DNA of 64,000 bases from Apibacter muscae (GCF_007845635.1 NZ_SELG01000041.1:186001-250000), one strand, 5' to 3'; shown: positions 51,557 to 60,920, counted from the first letter of the stretch. The notes: generated from the letters alone by a model not told the origin. Translations and numbers: made by a program.

Positions 51557-52432
51557 ATGAAATTATTTTATATATTCTTAATTTATTATGTATTTTTTCT
51601 ATCAACAGGTAATCTTAAAATTTATGCACAGGTTGGAATAAATACTAAAAATCCTACAGCAGTATTAGATATAGTTACTAATTCTACTAATGATATTAAT
51701 AAGATATTTAATGTGAAAAATTCTAAAGGATTAAGTTTATTCAGTATTAATAAAAAAGGGTATATTGATATAGTTGAAAACAGTAATTCTTTGGTGAAAC
51801 TTGATTTAAGGGATAAATCACCCAATCAATTTAATCGTTCTTTAGGAATAGGATATTCAGATATTGATCCAAGTTTGGTAGGTTCTGGAGTCTTAAGATA
51901 CAATCCTACATTTAAAGCTCTTGAATTTTCAAATGGTAGTAATTGGATCCAATTATCCTCTGAGAAAAAAAGAGTATTTGTATTGGCTGAAAATACATCG
52001 GGTAGCAATTATATTGTCTCTTTCGGATCTATAAATCAAGTTTTAAATAATTGGACAGTTGTGAGTGATGATACTAAAAGTTTTGATCCAGTTTCAGGTT
52101 TATTTACAGCTCCTAGAGACGGGGTATATAGAATTTCAGCATCAGCAGTATTTAATAATGTACAAATTAGGTCTGGTTCTATTTCTAGTTATGAATTGAG
52201 CTTAATACAATTATTAGATGATTATTTAGCCATTGATTATCAAGGGGCTAAAAGTGTTGTTACCTACTTTGGAGGTACAGGTTCAATAACTATGTCTAAT
52301 ACTTGTAAAAATTTATTTTACTTAAAAAAAGGCGAGTCTGTTTATATTGCTGTTAATATTATTAACATTATCAGATCAGCTCAATTATCACCAGATGGTG
52401 CTTCTAATGTTCTTACAATTGTTGAGATGTAA
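51557..52432 (+). CDS. Secreted C1q-like protein, copy 3
   Basis: A 291-residue protein with a signal peptide ending at YAQ, then VGINTKNPTAVLDIV. The middle repeats the family block (KLDLRDKS, LGIGYSDIDPSLVGSGVLRY, SNWIQL). The C1q hallmark is clearest here: FDPVSGLFTAPRDGVYRISASAVF, then TMSNTCKNLFYLKKGESVYIAV. Last gene of the run; a 12-bp inverted repeat 50 bases downstream could end the transcript. Confidence 0.75.
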   Translation: MKLFYIFLIYYVFFLSTGNLKIYAQVGINTKNPTAVLDIVTNSTNDINKIFNVKNSKGLSLFSINKKGYIDIVENSNSLVKLDLRDKSPNQFNRSLGIGYSDIDPSLVGSGVLRYNPTFKALEFSNGSNWIQLSSEKKRVFVLAENTSGSNYIVSFGSINQVLNNWTVVSDDTKSFDPVSGLFTAPRDGVYRISASAVFNNVQIRSGSISSYELSLIQLLDDYLAIDYQGAKSVVTYFGGTGSITMSNTCKNLFYLKKGESVYIAVNIINIIRSAQLSPDGASNVLTIVEM

Positions 52433-52466
52433 TAGTAATTCAATTTTGTTATAAAATACAAGCATG

Positions 52467-52496
52467 TTGTTTTCTAAAATATATTTCCTATCTTTG
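52467..52496 (+). promoter_or_regulatory. Promoter of the rhodanese-thioredoxin gene
   Basis: TTG (52467-52469), 19 bases, TATCTTTG (52489-52496): an exact Bacteroidetes promoter. Start of transcription is expected near 52503. Confidence 0.8.
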
Positions 52497-52509
52497 CGAT
52501 AGGAAATAT
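52481..52509. promoter_or_regulatory. 12-bp inverted repeat over the -7 element
   Basis: ATATTTCCTATC / GATAGGAAATAT with the five-base centre TTTGC, perfectly symmetric. The -7 element lies half in the left arm and half in the centre. A repressor site is the simplest reading; for transcripts coming from the C1q genes it could also act as a hairpin terminator. Confidence 0.65.
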
Positions 52510-52534
52510 AGATTTAATTAATAAAAATTTTAAT

Positions 52535-53227
52535 ATGCAAAAACTTTTCTTATCTCTTACACTAATTATAGGAGGTATTTTATCTTCTCAAACTAATCAT
52601 GTACTTAATTCTGAGGAATTTTCTAAAAAATTTACAGAGGAAGGAGTTGTCATTTTGGATGTACGAACTCCAGAAGAATATAATACAGGACATTTAGAAA
52701 ATGCTATTGACATAGATTATAGAAATCCCAGTTTTAAAGAAAAAATTCAAAAATTAGATAAGAATAAAACCTATATGGTATATTGTAGAACAGGTGTAAG
52801 ATCTGCGGCAGCTATTGATTCATTAAAATCATTAGGTTTTAAAAATTTATATGATTTACAAGGTGGTATTACGGAATGGAAGAAACAAAATAGGCCTGTA
52901 GTAGGTGAAATGCCTGATAAGATTTCTTATGATGAATTTAATAAATTACTTAAAAGTGATGATATAGTTTTAGTTGATTTTTATGCTCCTTGGTGTGGTC
53001 CTTGTGTACAAATGACTCCTATGTTTGAAAGGCTTTCAGATAAATATAAGAATAAGTTAACTTTAGTAAAAATAAATGCAGATGAAAATAAAAATTTATC
53101 CAAGCCGTATATTGAAAAAGGATTTCCAATTTTAATAGCTTATAAAAATGGAAAAATACAATGGGAGCAGATTGGTCTGCTGGATGAAGATAGTCTAACT
53201 AAGTTAATTGAAGATCTTATCAATTAA
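52535..53227 (+). CDS. Secreted rhodanese-thioredoxin fusion
   Basis: A 230-residue exported protein. After a signal peptide (ending at LSSQ) comes a rhodanese domain (about residues 22-118) with VILDVRTPEEYNTGHL and the active cysteine in VYCRTGVRS, then a thioredoxin domain (about 125-230) with the full WCGPC site in FYAPWCGPCVQM and the cis-proline in KGFPILIAYKNG. A periplasmic protein that handles sulfane sulfur and reduces disulfides is the likely role. Both active sites are intact. Confidence 0.88.
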   Translation: MQKLFLSLTLIIGGILSSQTNHVLNSEEFSKKFTEEGVVILDVRTPEEYNTGHLENAIDIDYRNPSFKEKIQKLDKNKTYMVYCRTGVRSAAAIDSLKSLGFKNLYDLQGGITEWKKQNRPVVGEMPDKISYDEFNKLLKSDDIVLVDFYAPWCGPCVQMTPMFERLSDKYKNKLTLVKINADENKNLSKPYIEKGFPILIAYKNGKIQWEQIGLLDEDSLTKLIEDLIN

Positions 53228-53233
53228 TTACTT

Positions 53234-53285
53234 AATCTATTAAAAAAACAGATAATATTAATATTATCTGTTTTTTTAATAGATT
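53234..53285. terminator. 52-bp perfect palindrome, bidirectional terminator
   Basis: Two 26-base arms match without a mismatch or loop, from AATCTATT at the left to AATAGATT at the right, with CAGATAAT/ATTATCTG in the middle flanked by A7 and T7 runs. It separates the convergent rhodanese-thioredoxin and pepD genes. Confidence 0.88.
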
Positions 53286-53328
53286 CAAACACTAACTAAA
53301 ATATTTAATTACATTATTTTTTGAAAGC

Positions 53329-54795
53329 TTATTTTAGAGGAATATTCTCTAACAGGTCTAAAGTATATTTCCAAAATTTTTGTACTGAAGGAATGCTTAC
53401 TCTTTCTTTGGGAGAATGGGCTCCTTTAATGGTTGGGCCAAAAGAAATCATATCCATATCTGGAAACTTCTCTCCTATTATACCACATTCTAAACCTGCA
53501 TGACAAGCTACTACAAATGGTTTTTCGTTATTTTGTTTTTCATAAATATCTAATGCTATTTTTAATATTTCTGAATTAGGGTTAGGTTTCCAACCTGGAT
53601 AAGAACCTGAAAAGGATACTTTCATTCCAGCTAATTCAAAGGCTGCTTTTAAGGATGTACTCACCCATTTTTTAGAACTTTCTACAGAAGAACGTGTAAG
53701 GCAATATATGCTAGCTTTACCTTTTCCTATTTCAACGCGTGCTAGATTGTTAGAAGCTTCTACAAGGTTTTCAATATCTGGGCTCATTTTATAAACCCCA
53801 TCATGGGCAGTTTGTATGGCTTCAATAATTTGTTTGCTTTGTTTGAAACCTAAAGATTTTTCATTTTCTATTTCAATTGGGGAAAGAGTAATTAAAACAT
53901 TTTCTTCTAATGATTTAAATTCTTCTATAATTTCTTTTTTTAAAGATTTAAAACAGATTTCCAATTCAGCTTTGTAATTTTTGGGAATAATAAAATAAGA
54001 AATTGCTTCTCTAGGTATAGCATTTCTTAAACCACCCCCTATAAAAGAAATTAATTGAATTTTAAAATCTAAAAATTCATATAAAAACCGATTTAATAAT
54101 TTATTTGCATTTCCTAAGCCTTTATGTATTTCAATTCCTGAATGTCCTCCATGCAATCCGGTTAATTCTATTTTAAAGCCAATCATCTCAGAGGTAATAT
54201 TTTCTACTTTATAGCTTATTTCAGCTGTAACATCTACCCCTCCAGCACATCCTATATCTATTTCATTATCTTCTTCTGTATCTAAATTTAAAAGAATGTC
54301 TCCACTTAAAAAATTTTTATCTAATCCAAAAGCTCCAGTCATACCTGTTTCTTCATCTACCGTAAACAAAGCCTCTATTGCAGGATGCTTTATATCTTTA
54401 GATGCTAGTATGGCTAATATAGTAGCCACTCCTATCCCATTATCTGCTCCTAAGGTTGTATCTTTCGCTTGTACCCATTCCCCCTCTATCTTCATTTGAA
54501 TCCCTTGGGTATCAAAATTAAAATCTGTATCCGTGTTTTTTTGACATGCCATATCCAAATGAGCTTGTAGTACTACTTTCTTACGATTCTCATAACCTTC
54601 AGATGCTTCTTTCTTTATTAAAATATTTCCAACGGAATCTTCTTTCACTTCTAAATTCAATGATTTTGCAAACTCTTGAATTAATATTCTTATTTTTTTT
54701 TCTTTTTTAGAAGGGCGAGGAATTGCATTGATATCAGCAAAGAAATTCCATAATTTTTTCGGTTCTTGTTCTCGTATTAATTGATTACTGCTCAT
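53329..54795 (-). CDS. pepD: Aminoacyl-histidine dipeptidase (peptidase M20, PepD type)
   Basis: A 488-residue cytosolic zinc dipeptidase that splits Xaa-His and other dipeptides. The metal ligands and catalytic residues are visible: AHLDM (His79, Asp81), LGADNGIG (Asp118), FTVDEETG (Glu148/149), LDTEED (Asp172), and the C-terminal histidine in KGAHSPKERV. HGGHSGIEIHKGLGNAN marks the lid domain. Length and start match the family. Confidence 0.93.
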   Translation of the reverse strand: MSSNQLIREQEPKKLWNFFADINAIPRPSKKEKKIRILIQEFAKSLNLEVKEDSVGNILIKKEASEGYENRKKVVLQAHLDMACQKNTDTDFNFDTQGIQMKIEGEWVQAKDTTLGADNGIGVATILAILASKDIKHPAIEALFTVDEETGMTGAFGLDKNFLSGDILLNLDTEEDNEIDIGCAGGVDVTAEISYKVENITSEMIGFKIELTGLHGGHSGIEIHKGLGNANKLLNRFLYEFLDFKIQLISFIGGGLRNAIPREAISYFIIPKNYKAELEICFKSLKKEIIEEFKSLEENVLITLSPIEIENEKSLGFKQSKQIIEAIQTAHDGVYKMSPDIENLVEASNNLARVEIGKGKASIYCLTRSSVESSKKWVSTSLKAAFELAGMKVSFSGSYPGWKPNPNSEILKIALDIYEKQNNEKPFVVACHAGLECGIIGEKFPDMDMISFGPTIKGAHSPKERVSIPSVQKFWKYTLDLLENIPLK

Positions 54796-55122
54796 TTAAA
54801 TTATAATTTATCACTCAAAGTTCGCAATTTTTTTATTAAACAAAGGATGTTTTAATATATATAATAAATATTCAATTACATATAATTAGATTTAAGAATT
54901 CTCATTTTGTAAATAGGTATTTAGAAGTAAAAAGTCAGATTTATATAATATAACAAAAGAGCCAATAAAATATTGATAAACTTAATACTTTTTTAACTTT
55001 TTTTTAAGATAAAATGAACTTATTTTTATAATTAACTATGAAAAAAGCAATTTCTATTAATGGAAATTGCTTTTTTTAAAATTATATAGTTATAAATTCT
55101 TCTTTTATTTTTAGTTCAAAAT
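54796..55122. other. Intergenic region between pepD and the SDR gene
   Basis: No gene seen. Near the right end is the SDR terminator (55041-55077). On the minus strand a GAACTTTG box close to pepD may be part of its promoter. Confidence 0.45.
55041..55077 (-). terminator. Terminator of the cupin-CMD-SDR operon
   Basis: AAAAAAGCAATTTC / GAAATTGCTTTTTT with an eight-base loop; the A run becomes the T tail on the minus strand. Confidence 0.85.
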
Positions 55123-55869
55123 TTATAGTTGCTGAATGGTTGGGCGGAATAAGATTTCATTAACATCCATATCTTCCGGTTGGTTTATAATAAATTCTAA
55201 ACATCTAGCAAAAGAATCAACAGAAATAGCATGTTTACTATAATATTCGTGAATATTTTTAGAAATATCAGTAGCAGTTACGCTATTGGGTAAGTTTGTC
55301 TCAACAGCTCCCGGAGATATTACTGCTGTGCGTATATTATAGGGTTTAACTTCTTGTCTTAAAGCTTCTGAAATTACTCTTACGGCATATTTTGAAGCAG
55401 AATATATGGCACCTCCGGGACGAATGGTATGACCTGCTACTGAGGAAACACTTATGATTTGACCAAATTTTTGTTCTTTCATATAAGGAAGTGCTGCTGC
55501 AATACCATATAAAACTCCTTTAATATTCACATCAATACATCGATTCCAATCCTCTACTTTTAGATATTCAAGTGGTGAAAGGGGCATCAAACCTGCATTG
55601 TTTAATAAAACATCTATTTTACCAAATTTATTGATTGCACTATCAACAAGGTTTTTTACTTGTTCAACTTTTGTAACATCTGTAGTTACCGCTAAGGATT
55701 TACCTCCTTTAGAGTTAATTTCTTCTGATATTTTTTCAATTTTATCAGTACTACGTGCTCCTAATACTACCGTTGCTCCTAAATTAGATAAATGTTCTGC
55801 GGATATTTTTCCAAATCCACTACTAGCTCCGGTAATTACCACTACTTTTTCTTTGATATTATTTTCCAT
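55123..55869 (-). CDS. Short-chain dehydrogenase/reductase
   Basis: A 248-residue NAD(P)-dependent oxidoreductase of the classical SDR type: VVITGASSGFG (10-20), NNAG (90-93), the catalytic serine in ISVSSVAG and Tyr156-Lys160 in YSASK. The YdfG-like group oxidises or reduces small hydroxy or keto compounds. It closes an operon with the cupin and CMD genes under a divergent AraC-type regulator. Confidence 0.88.
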   Translation of the reverse strand: MENNIKEKVVVITGASSGFGKISAEHLSNLGATVVLGARSTDKIEKISEEINSKGGKSLAVTTDVTKVEQVKNLVDSAINKFGKIDVLLNNAGLMPLSPLEYLKVEDWNRCIDVNIKGVLYGIAAALPYMKEQKFGQIISVSSVAGHTIRPGGAIYSASKYAVRVISEALRQEVKPYNIRTAVISPGAVETNLPNSVTATDISKNIHEYYSKHAISVDSFARCLEFIINQPEDMDVNEILFRPTIQQL

Positions 55870-55981
55870 TTTTTATTTATATTGTATAGTTTTTCATTTG
55901 TTATAATTTCCATGTAATTCACTATATAAAGAAATAAGCATATAGCCAATCATTTGTGCTCGGTATTTTATTATTCTATAA

Positions 55982-56692
55982 TCACTTATATTCTTTTAAT
56001 TTTGATAAAATTTTTCGGCCTATATCTGCTTGTTCTTTATTAATATTTTGTTCAATTTGATCCATTACCTCTAATAATTGGTTTTCTGTAAGTCCTGTAT
56101 TCATGGCTATAACCAAATGTGATTGTAACTGAGATTCTAATCCAGTCATTGCTGCTAATGCAGATACTGTAACTAATTCTCTTTGTTGGTAAGTAAGTAC
56201 ATCGCCTGCAAAGATATCTCCAAAAAGATGTGTTTTTAAATATCGGTCAATGGCAGGGGCAAATTCCATAACACCTCCTGAAACAGGCTGTCCCACTAAT
56301 TCAGTTTGCACTTGAGTTCCCAATTTCAATATATCTGTATTTTCAGGTAAAGGACTGGTATTTTCCCCTTCAATATATTCTTTTCCTTGTTTCTTAGCTT
56401 CTTCTATTACTTGCATAAATGCAGCAAGTGCATTTAAACTACGAGGGAAACCTGTATAAGCATATAAATGCACTAAAATTTCTTTAATTTTATTGATGGT
56501 TAATCCTGCTTCTAACCCTCTACCAAGCTCAATAGTAAGGCTGTCCATATTCCCAACTGCTGTAAATGCTGAAATATTTACTACAAGTTGTTGTTTATTA
56601 TCTAAATTTATTTTATTTCCCATTTTATTTTGTTTATAAGATTGTGAGTTTACAAGCATTGGTAATAGGAATATTAATGTTCTTATACTCAC
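55982..56692 (-). CDS. Exported carboxymuconolactone-decarboxylase-like protein with two CMD domains
   Basis: A 236-residue protein with two AhpD/CMD repeats: residues about 45-95 (LGRGLEAGLTINKIKEILVHLYAYTGFP) read in part as GLEAGLTINKIKEIL, and residues about 165-225 (RELVTVSALAAMTG, QLQSHLVIAMNTGL). The usual CxxC redox pair of AhpD is missing, so a peroxidase-type reaction is unlikely. The GTG at 56692 gives a signal-peptide-like start (IRTLIFLLPMLVNSQS); the ATG at 56659 would remove most of it, so GTG is preferred. It follows the cupin gene. Confidence 0.75.
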   Translation of the reverse strand: MSIRTLIFLLPMLVNSQSYKQNKMGNKINLDNKQQLVVNISAFTAVGNMDSLTIELGRGLEAGLTINKIKEILVHLYAYTGFPRSLNALAAFMQVIEEAKKQGKEYIEGENTSPLPENTDILKLGTQVQTELVGQPVSGGVMEFAPAIDRYLKTHLFGDIFAGDVLTYQQRELVTVSALAAMTGLESQLQSHLVIAMNTGLTENQLLEVMDQIEQNINKEQADIGRKILSKLKEYK

Positions 56693-56766
56693 TTTAAAAC
56701 ATTTTACTTAATCAATAATTTAGGATTACTCTCATAGTTATTATAAAATACTTATTGGAAAAAGTT

Positions 56767-57270
56767 TTATTTTTTTCCTACAGCTTCTGCATATTCTTCA
56801 TCAGAAACTGGATCTAGCCATTTATTATTATTGGTTTGGGGATTACACTCTATTGCTATATGTGAAAACCAACTATCCGGTGCTGCTCCATGCCAATGTT
56901 CTATATTTGGAGCTATTTCAACTACATCTCCAAGTTCTAAACGCTGTGCTTCCTTTCCTCTTTCCTGGTAATAACCAACACCTCCTACTGCGATAAGGAT
57001 TTGCCCACCTGTATGACTATGCCAATTATTTCTACAACCAGGCTCAAAGGTTACATTATTCATAGGTACATTTAAATCCTTATTTTTTGTAAGTGGAGCA
57101 AGCCATGATTTTCCTGAGAAATATTGTTGATACAAAGTGTTTTCTTCTCCTATAGGAAAATTACTGATGTTTGAATTTTTTGTTTGCATTTTGTTGTATT
57201 GTTTTAGTGGACTACATGTTATGCATAATATAAATATAGATGCAGACATGATTATTTTTAAAAATCTCAA
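56767..57270 (-). CDS. Cupin-domain lipoprotein
   Basis: A single-domain cupin (residues about 60-150): the first motif GCRNNWHSHTGGQILIAVGG and the second GDVVEIAPNIEHWHGA carry the metal histidines. The TTG at 57270 gives a proper lipoprotein signal (basic RFLKI, hydrophobic core, ITC lipobox), whereas the ATG at 57249 would remove the basic part; I therefore prefer TTG with moderate certainty. Cupin-CMD-SDR sets with a divergent AraC regulator recur in bacteria and probably handle a small reactive carbon compound, but the substrate is unknown. Confidence 0.8.
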   Translation of the reverse strand: MRFLKIIMSASIFILCITCSPLKQYNKMQTKNSNISNFPIGEENTLYQQYFSGKSWLAPLTKNKDLNVPMNNVTFEPGCRNNWHSHTGGQILIAVGGVGYYQERGKEAQRLELGDVVEIAPNIEHWHGAAPDSWFSHIAIECNPQTNNNKWLDPVSDEEYAEAVGKK

Positions 57271-57439
57271 AAATTTATTTTTTATCTTTTATTTAATACA
57301 AAATTCTAAAATATTTAAAATTAAACTTTTATATAAATTAAGGATATTCCTACCATTTTTACTTATTTTCTAGATTAATCCATTTAAGCCAAAAACAAAT
57401 GGATAAATTTGTATTGCTTATATGTTATAAATATTCGCT

Positions 57440-58336
57440 ATGGAGAAAATAGAACAACTGAATAAGATATCCGATTATAATGATCTTCTTGGAGTGGAAA
57501 CCTTACATCCTTTGGTTAGTGTTATTGATTTTTCAAAATGTAAACCGGTTAATCACGGTTCCTTAAACTTCGGTTTTTATGCAATATTCTTAAAGGATGT
57601 AAAATGTGGGGATATTAAATATGGAAAAGAATATTATGATTATCAAGAAGGAACCTTAGTTTTTTTTGCTCCAGGACAGATAATGAAGATTGAAAATAAT
57701 GGTATAAAAGTAATTCCTAAAGGATTTGCTTTACTTTTCCATCCTGATCTTTTAAATAGGACATCCTTAGCCAAGGAAATGAATAATTTTTCTTTTTTTT
57801 CTTATGATGCTCATGAGGCTTTACATATATCAACAAGAGAAAGAAAGGTAGTTTTGGAATGTTTAGAAAAAATTGAGGATGAAATAGGTCAAAGAATAGA
57901 TAAGCATAGTTCAAAGCTGGTGGTAAGTAATATAGAATTATTCCTTAACTATTGCACCCGTTTTTATGATCGTCAATTCATTACTCGGGACACAATTAAT
58001 AGGGGAATTTTAGAAAAATTTGAAATTCTACTAAATAATTACCTATATTCGGATCTTCTACAAAAAGAAGGGCATCCGAAAGTAAATTATTTTGCTGAAG
58101 AACTTCATTTATCTGCCAATTATTTTGGTGATTTAGTAAAAAAAGAAACTGGAAAAAGTGCTCAAGAATACATTCACTTAAAGTTAATGAAACTTTCTAA
58201 GGAAAAAATATTTGATAACTCTAAAACCATCAATGAAATTGCCTATGAATTAGGTTTTAAATATCCTCAACATTTTAGTCGAATGTTTAAGAAAGAAACA
58301 GGTTTTACTCCTAATGAATATAGAAATCTAAATTAA
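57440..58336 (+). CDS. AraC-family transcriptional regulator
   Basis: A 298-residue regulator: residues 1-180 form the sensor part (FFAPGQIMKIE, KGFALLFHPDLL), residues about 195-298 the double HTH of AraC (LHLSANYFGDLVKKETGKS and INEIAYELGFKYPQHFSRMFKKETGFTPNEYR). It is divergent from the cupin-CMD-SDR operon, which it is expected to control. A TAAATTTG element is at 57404-57411. Confidence 0.92.
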   Translation: MEKIEQLNKISDYNDLLGVETLHPLVSVIDFSKCKPVNHGSLNFGFYAIFLKDVKCGDIKYGKEYYDYQEGTLVFFAPGQIMKIENNGIKVIPKGFALLFHPDLLNRTSLAKEMNNFSFFSYDAHEALHISTRERKVVLECLEKIEDEIGQRIDKHSSKLVVSNIELFLNYCTRFYDRQFITRDTINRGILEKFEILLNNYLYSDLLQKEGHPKVNYFAEELHLSANYFGDLVKKETGKSAQEYIHLKLMKLSKEKIFDNSKTINEIAYELGFKYPQHFSRMFKKETGFTPNEYRNLN

Positions 58337-58355
58337 AAATTATTCTGCTTTTGAA

Positions 58356-59636
58356 TTACATATTATATTTATCGCCCCATAAGTTTTTTAAGTACTCTTT
58401 TAATTTATTTTCTTTGGGATTATCTGCAGGTTTATAAAAAGAGTTGTTAGAAGCTTCTTCAGGTAAAAATTCTTGAAAAGCAAAATGTCCCGGATAGTCA
58501 TGAGAATACTTATAATGGGTTCCATAGTTTAATTCCTTCATTAATTTAGTAGGAGCATTTCTAAGATGCAATGGAACAGAGAGATCTCCTGTTTCTCTAA
58601 CATAATTAATTGCTTCATTAATGGCTAAATATGAAGAATTAGATTTGGGAGAAGTTGCTAAATAAACAGCACATTGGCTAAGTAAAATTCTGGACTCAGG
58701 ATTTCCTATTACGTTTATAGCCTGAAAGGTATTATTAGCTAAAATAAGTGCCGTAGGATTCGCCATTCCAATATCTTCCGAAGCTAATATAATTAACCGA
58801 CGGGCTATAAATTTGATATCTTCTCCTCCTTCCAACATTCTTGCCAGCCAATAAACTGCAGCATTGGGATCTGAACCTCTTATGGATTTTATGAAAGCAG
58901 AAATAATATCATAATGTTGCTCCCCATTTTTGTCGTACAAAGCCATATTTTTTTGTATCACTTTTTGTACTTCTTCATTGGTTATCAAAATTTCTTCTGT
59001 GGTATTAATTTGTTGAACTACTAATTCTAATCCATTCAATAGCTTACGGGCATCACCTCCGGAATATTGGATCAAGGCTTCTTCTTCTTTTATTATTATT
59101 TTTTTTTGACTTAAAAGTTTATCTTCTTGAATTGCCCTTTGAATTAGGTTGGATAAAGCTTCTCTATCCAAGGGTTTTAAGGTATAAACCTGACATCTGG
59201 AAAGTAAGGCTGAAACCACTTCAAAACTAGGATTTTCTGTAGTTGCCCCTATTAGAATAATCCATCCCTTTTCTACTGCTTGTAATAAACTATCTTGTTG
59301 GGATTTATTAAAACGATGAATTTCATCAATAAATAAAATTGGACTTTTACCTTTAAATAAATTTTGTTTTTTTGCTTGCTCTATAACTTCTCTAACTTCT
59401 TTTACTCCTGAATTTATCGCACTTAATGTATAATATTCTCTTCCTGATTCTTTAGCAATGATTTCTGCTAAGGTTGTTTTACCTGTTCCTGGTGGTCCCC
59501 ATAAAATCATAGAAGCAATTGAATCATTTTTTACCATTCGCTCTATGGAAGCTCCTTCACCTACTAAATGTTTTTGGTATAAGTATTCATTTAGTTTTTG
59601 GGGACGCATTCTTTCTGCTAAAGGAGGTAAATTCAT
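58356..59636 (-). CDS. rarA: Replication-associated recombination protein A
   Basis: A 426-residue AAA+ ATPase (RarA/MgsA) that acts at stalled replication forks. P loop GPPGTGKTT (47-55), Walker [11 protein letters not shown], sensor 1 [12 protein letters not shown], and the C-terminal tetramer domain ([26 protein letters not shown]). The gene follows the M14 peptidase with a 40-base gap and converges on araC with 19 bases between the stops. Confidence 0.95.
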   Translation of the reverse strand: MNLPPLAERMRPQKLNEYLYQKHLVGEGASIERMVKNDSIASMILWGPPGTGKTTLAEIIAKESGREYYTLSAINSGVKEVREVIEQAKKQNLFKGKSPILFIDEIHRFNKSQQDSLLQAVEKGWIILIGATTENPSFEVVSALLSRCQVYTLKPLDREALSNLIQRAIQEDKLLSQKKIIIKEEEALIQYSGGDARKLLNGLELVVQQINTTEEILITNEEVQKVIQKNMALYDKNGEQHYDIISAFIKSIRGSDPNAAVYWLARMLEGGEDIKFIARRLIILASEDIGMANPTALILANNTFQAINVIGNPESRILLSQCAVYLATSPKSNSSYLAINEAINYVRETGDLSVPLHLRNAPTKLMKELNYGTHYKYSHDYPGHFAFQEFLPEEASNNSFYKPADNPKENKLKEYLKNLWGDKYNM

Positions 59637-59676
59637 GAAATTATAGTTTTAAAATTATTTAATAAAACAAGGATTA

Positions 59677-60846
59677 TTACACCCAATGTTCTAATTTTTT
59701 ACCGTTACTAATAATCCATTCATCCAATTTAAAATCTGCCAGAATACCTATTTTAGGTAATTTTCCATCTGGTAAGCTTAAATATCTACCCTCTGCATCT
59801 ATTTCTTTATGAGCATTCATAAGCGATAAATCTCCAATGTCTTCTATTTTTGCTACAAAAATAATCTCATTGTCACCTTTCCTTATTTCTTCAGAATATT
59901 GAATTCCTAGGTCTGCTTTAGTATCATTTATACTGCTCAATTGCACATTTCTATATATAATATCATAAAAAAAAGTAGAGTTTTTTGGAATAGTTTCATA
60001 AACTTCATAATTTTCTTCCCAATTATTTTTGACTGTGGCATAATATAATGCTGTAATTAGAGCTAAACTGAAATATCTTCTTGTATTTTGTCTCAAGTAA
60101 TCTTTGGGATAATGTCCTCCTTCAAATAAAATAGTAGGAATTCCTAATTTTTGAAAATTATCACCTACAGAACGAGGATAAAATTCATCTGTAAATCTGG
60201 AAATTTTGTTAGGAATTAATTGTGATATTTCTTTATATATATCAGCAATAAGTCCCATAGATTTTTTTCTGGTTTCTGTAATTTCTCTATTTTCTGATTC
60301 AGAAGGTGATAAAAAAGCTAAGGTTGCTGGTTCTTTTTTTCCGGTTACTCCAAAAATGGTTCTTTGATCATGTAGATTAAAAGCTAAATCGTATTTTTTA
60401 CTTGATGCAACTTTTTTTAACAATTGCATTTCTGTAGAAGAAGAAGTTAGAAAATCTCTATTTATATCTATACCTAAAATATTTCTTCTTGTCCAAATTT
60501 CAGCTCCATCCGGATTTAACATTAAGATAAAATCCAATGTAAAAGCTTCCAGTATTTTCTTTGATATTGCAGAATCTTCAGCAAGAAATTTAATTACATC
60601 TAAACAGCTTAATGTTCCTGTTGTTTCATTGCCATGCATTTGACTCCATAAAAGAATATTTTTAAAACCATTACCCAGTGTTAATTTATAAATAGGTTTT
60701 CCTAGTTCGGAGCAACCAATTTTATCAATGTTTTTGTTATGATATTCTATTAGAAAGTGATGAAGTTTTGTTGGGGATAAATATCTACAATTAAAATTTG
60801 ATTCTAATTCAAATGTTTTATCTAATTCTAAAATATTAAAAGTCAT
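59677..60846 (-). CDS. M14-family zinc carboxypeptidase-like protein
   Basis: A 389-residue cytosolic metallopeptidase-like protein without signal peptide. The zinc site is visible: WSQMHGNETTG (His and Glu) and NLHDQR (His), and the catalytic glutamate in LFEGGHYPKDYLR. RRNILGIDINRDF is the substrate-binding arginine region. A TTG nine codons upstream is possible; the ATG at 60846 is preferred. Its promoter region contains two copies of the TTACATxTGTAA motif, so it may be under the XRE regulator at 61159. Confidence 0.85.
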   Translation of the reverse strand: MTFNILELDKTFELESNFNCRYLSPTKLHHFLIEYHNKNIDKIGCSELGKPIYKLTLGNGFKNILLWSQMHGNETTGTLSCLDVIKFLAEDSAISKKILEAFTLDFILMLNPDGAEIWTRRNILGIDINRDFLTSSSTEMQLLKKVASSKKYDLAFNLHDQRTIFGVTGKKEPATLAFLSPSESENREITETRKKSMGLIADIYKEISQLIPNKISRFTDEFYPRSVGDNFQKLGIPTILFEGGHYPKDYLRQNTRRYFSLALITALYYATVKNNWEENYEVYETIPKNSTFFYDIIYRNVQLSSINDTKADLGIQYSEEIRKGDNEIIFVAKIEDIGDLSLMNAHKEIDAEGRYLSLPDGKLPKIGILADFKLDEWIISNGKKLEHWV

Positions 60847-60893
60847 AGGCTTTGCTTTAATACAAATATACAAAATATAAAAATGAATATTTG

Positions 60894-60920
60894 TTTACAT
60901 TTGTAATTTACACATGTAAA
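60894..60920. promoter_or_regulatory. TTTACAxxTGTAA sites upstream of the M14 gene
   Basis: Two adjacent dyads: TTTACATTTGTAA (60894-60906) and TTTACACATGTAAA (60907-60920), 48 bases upstream of the M14 start. The same motif recurs before the XRE gene on the other side. Confidence 0.65.
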
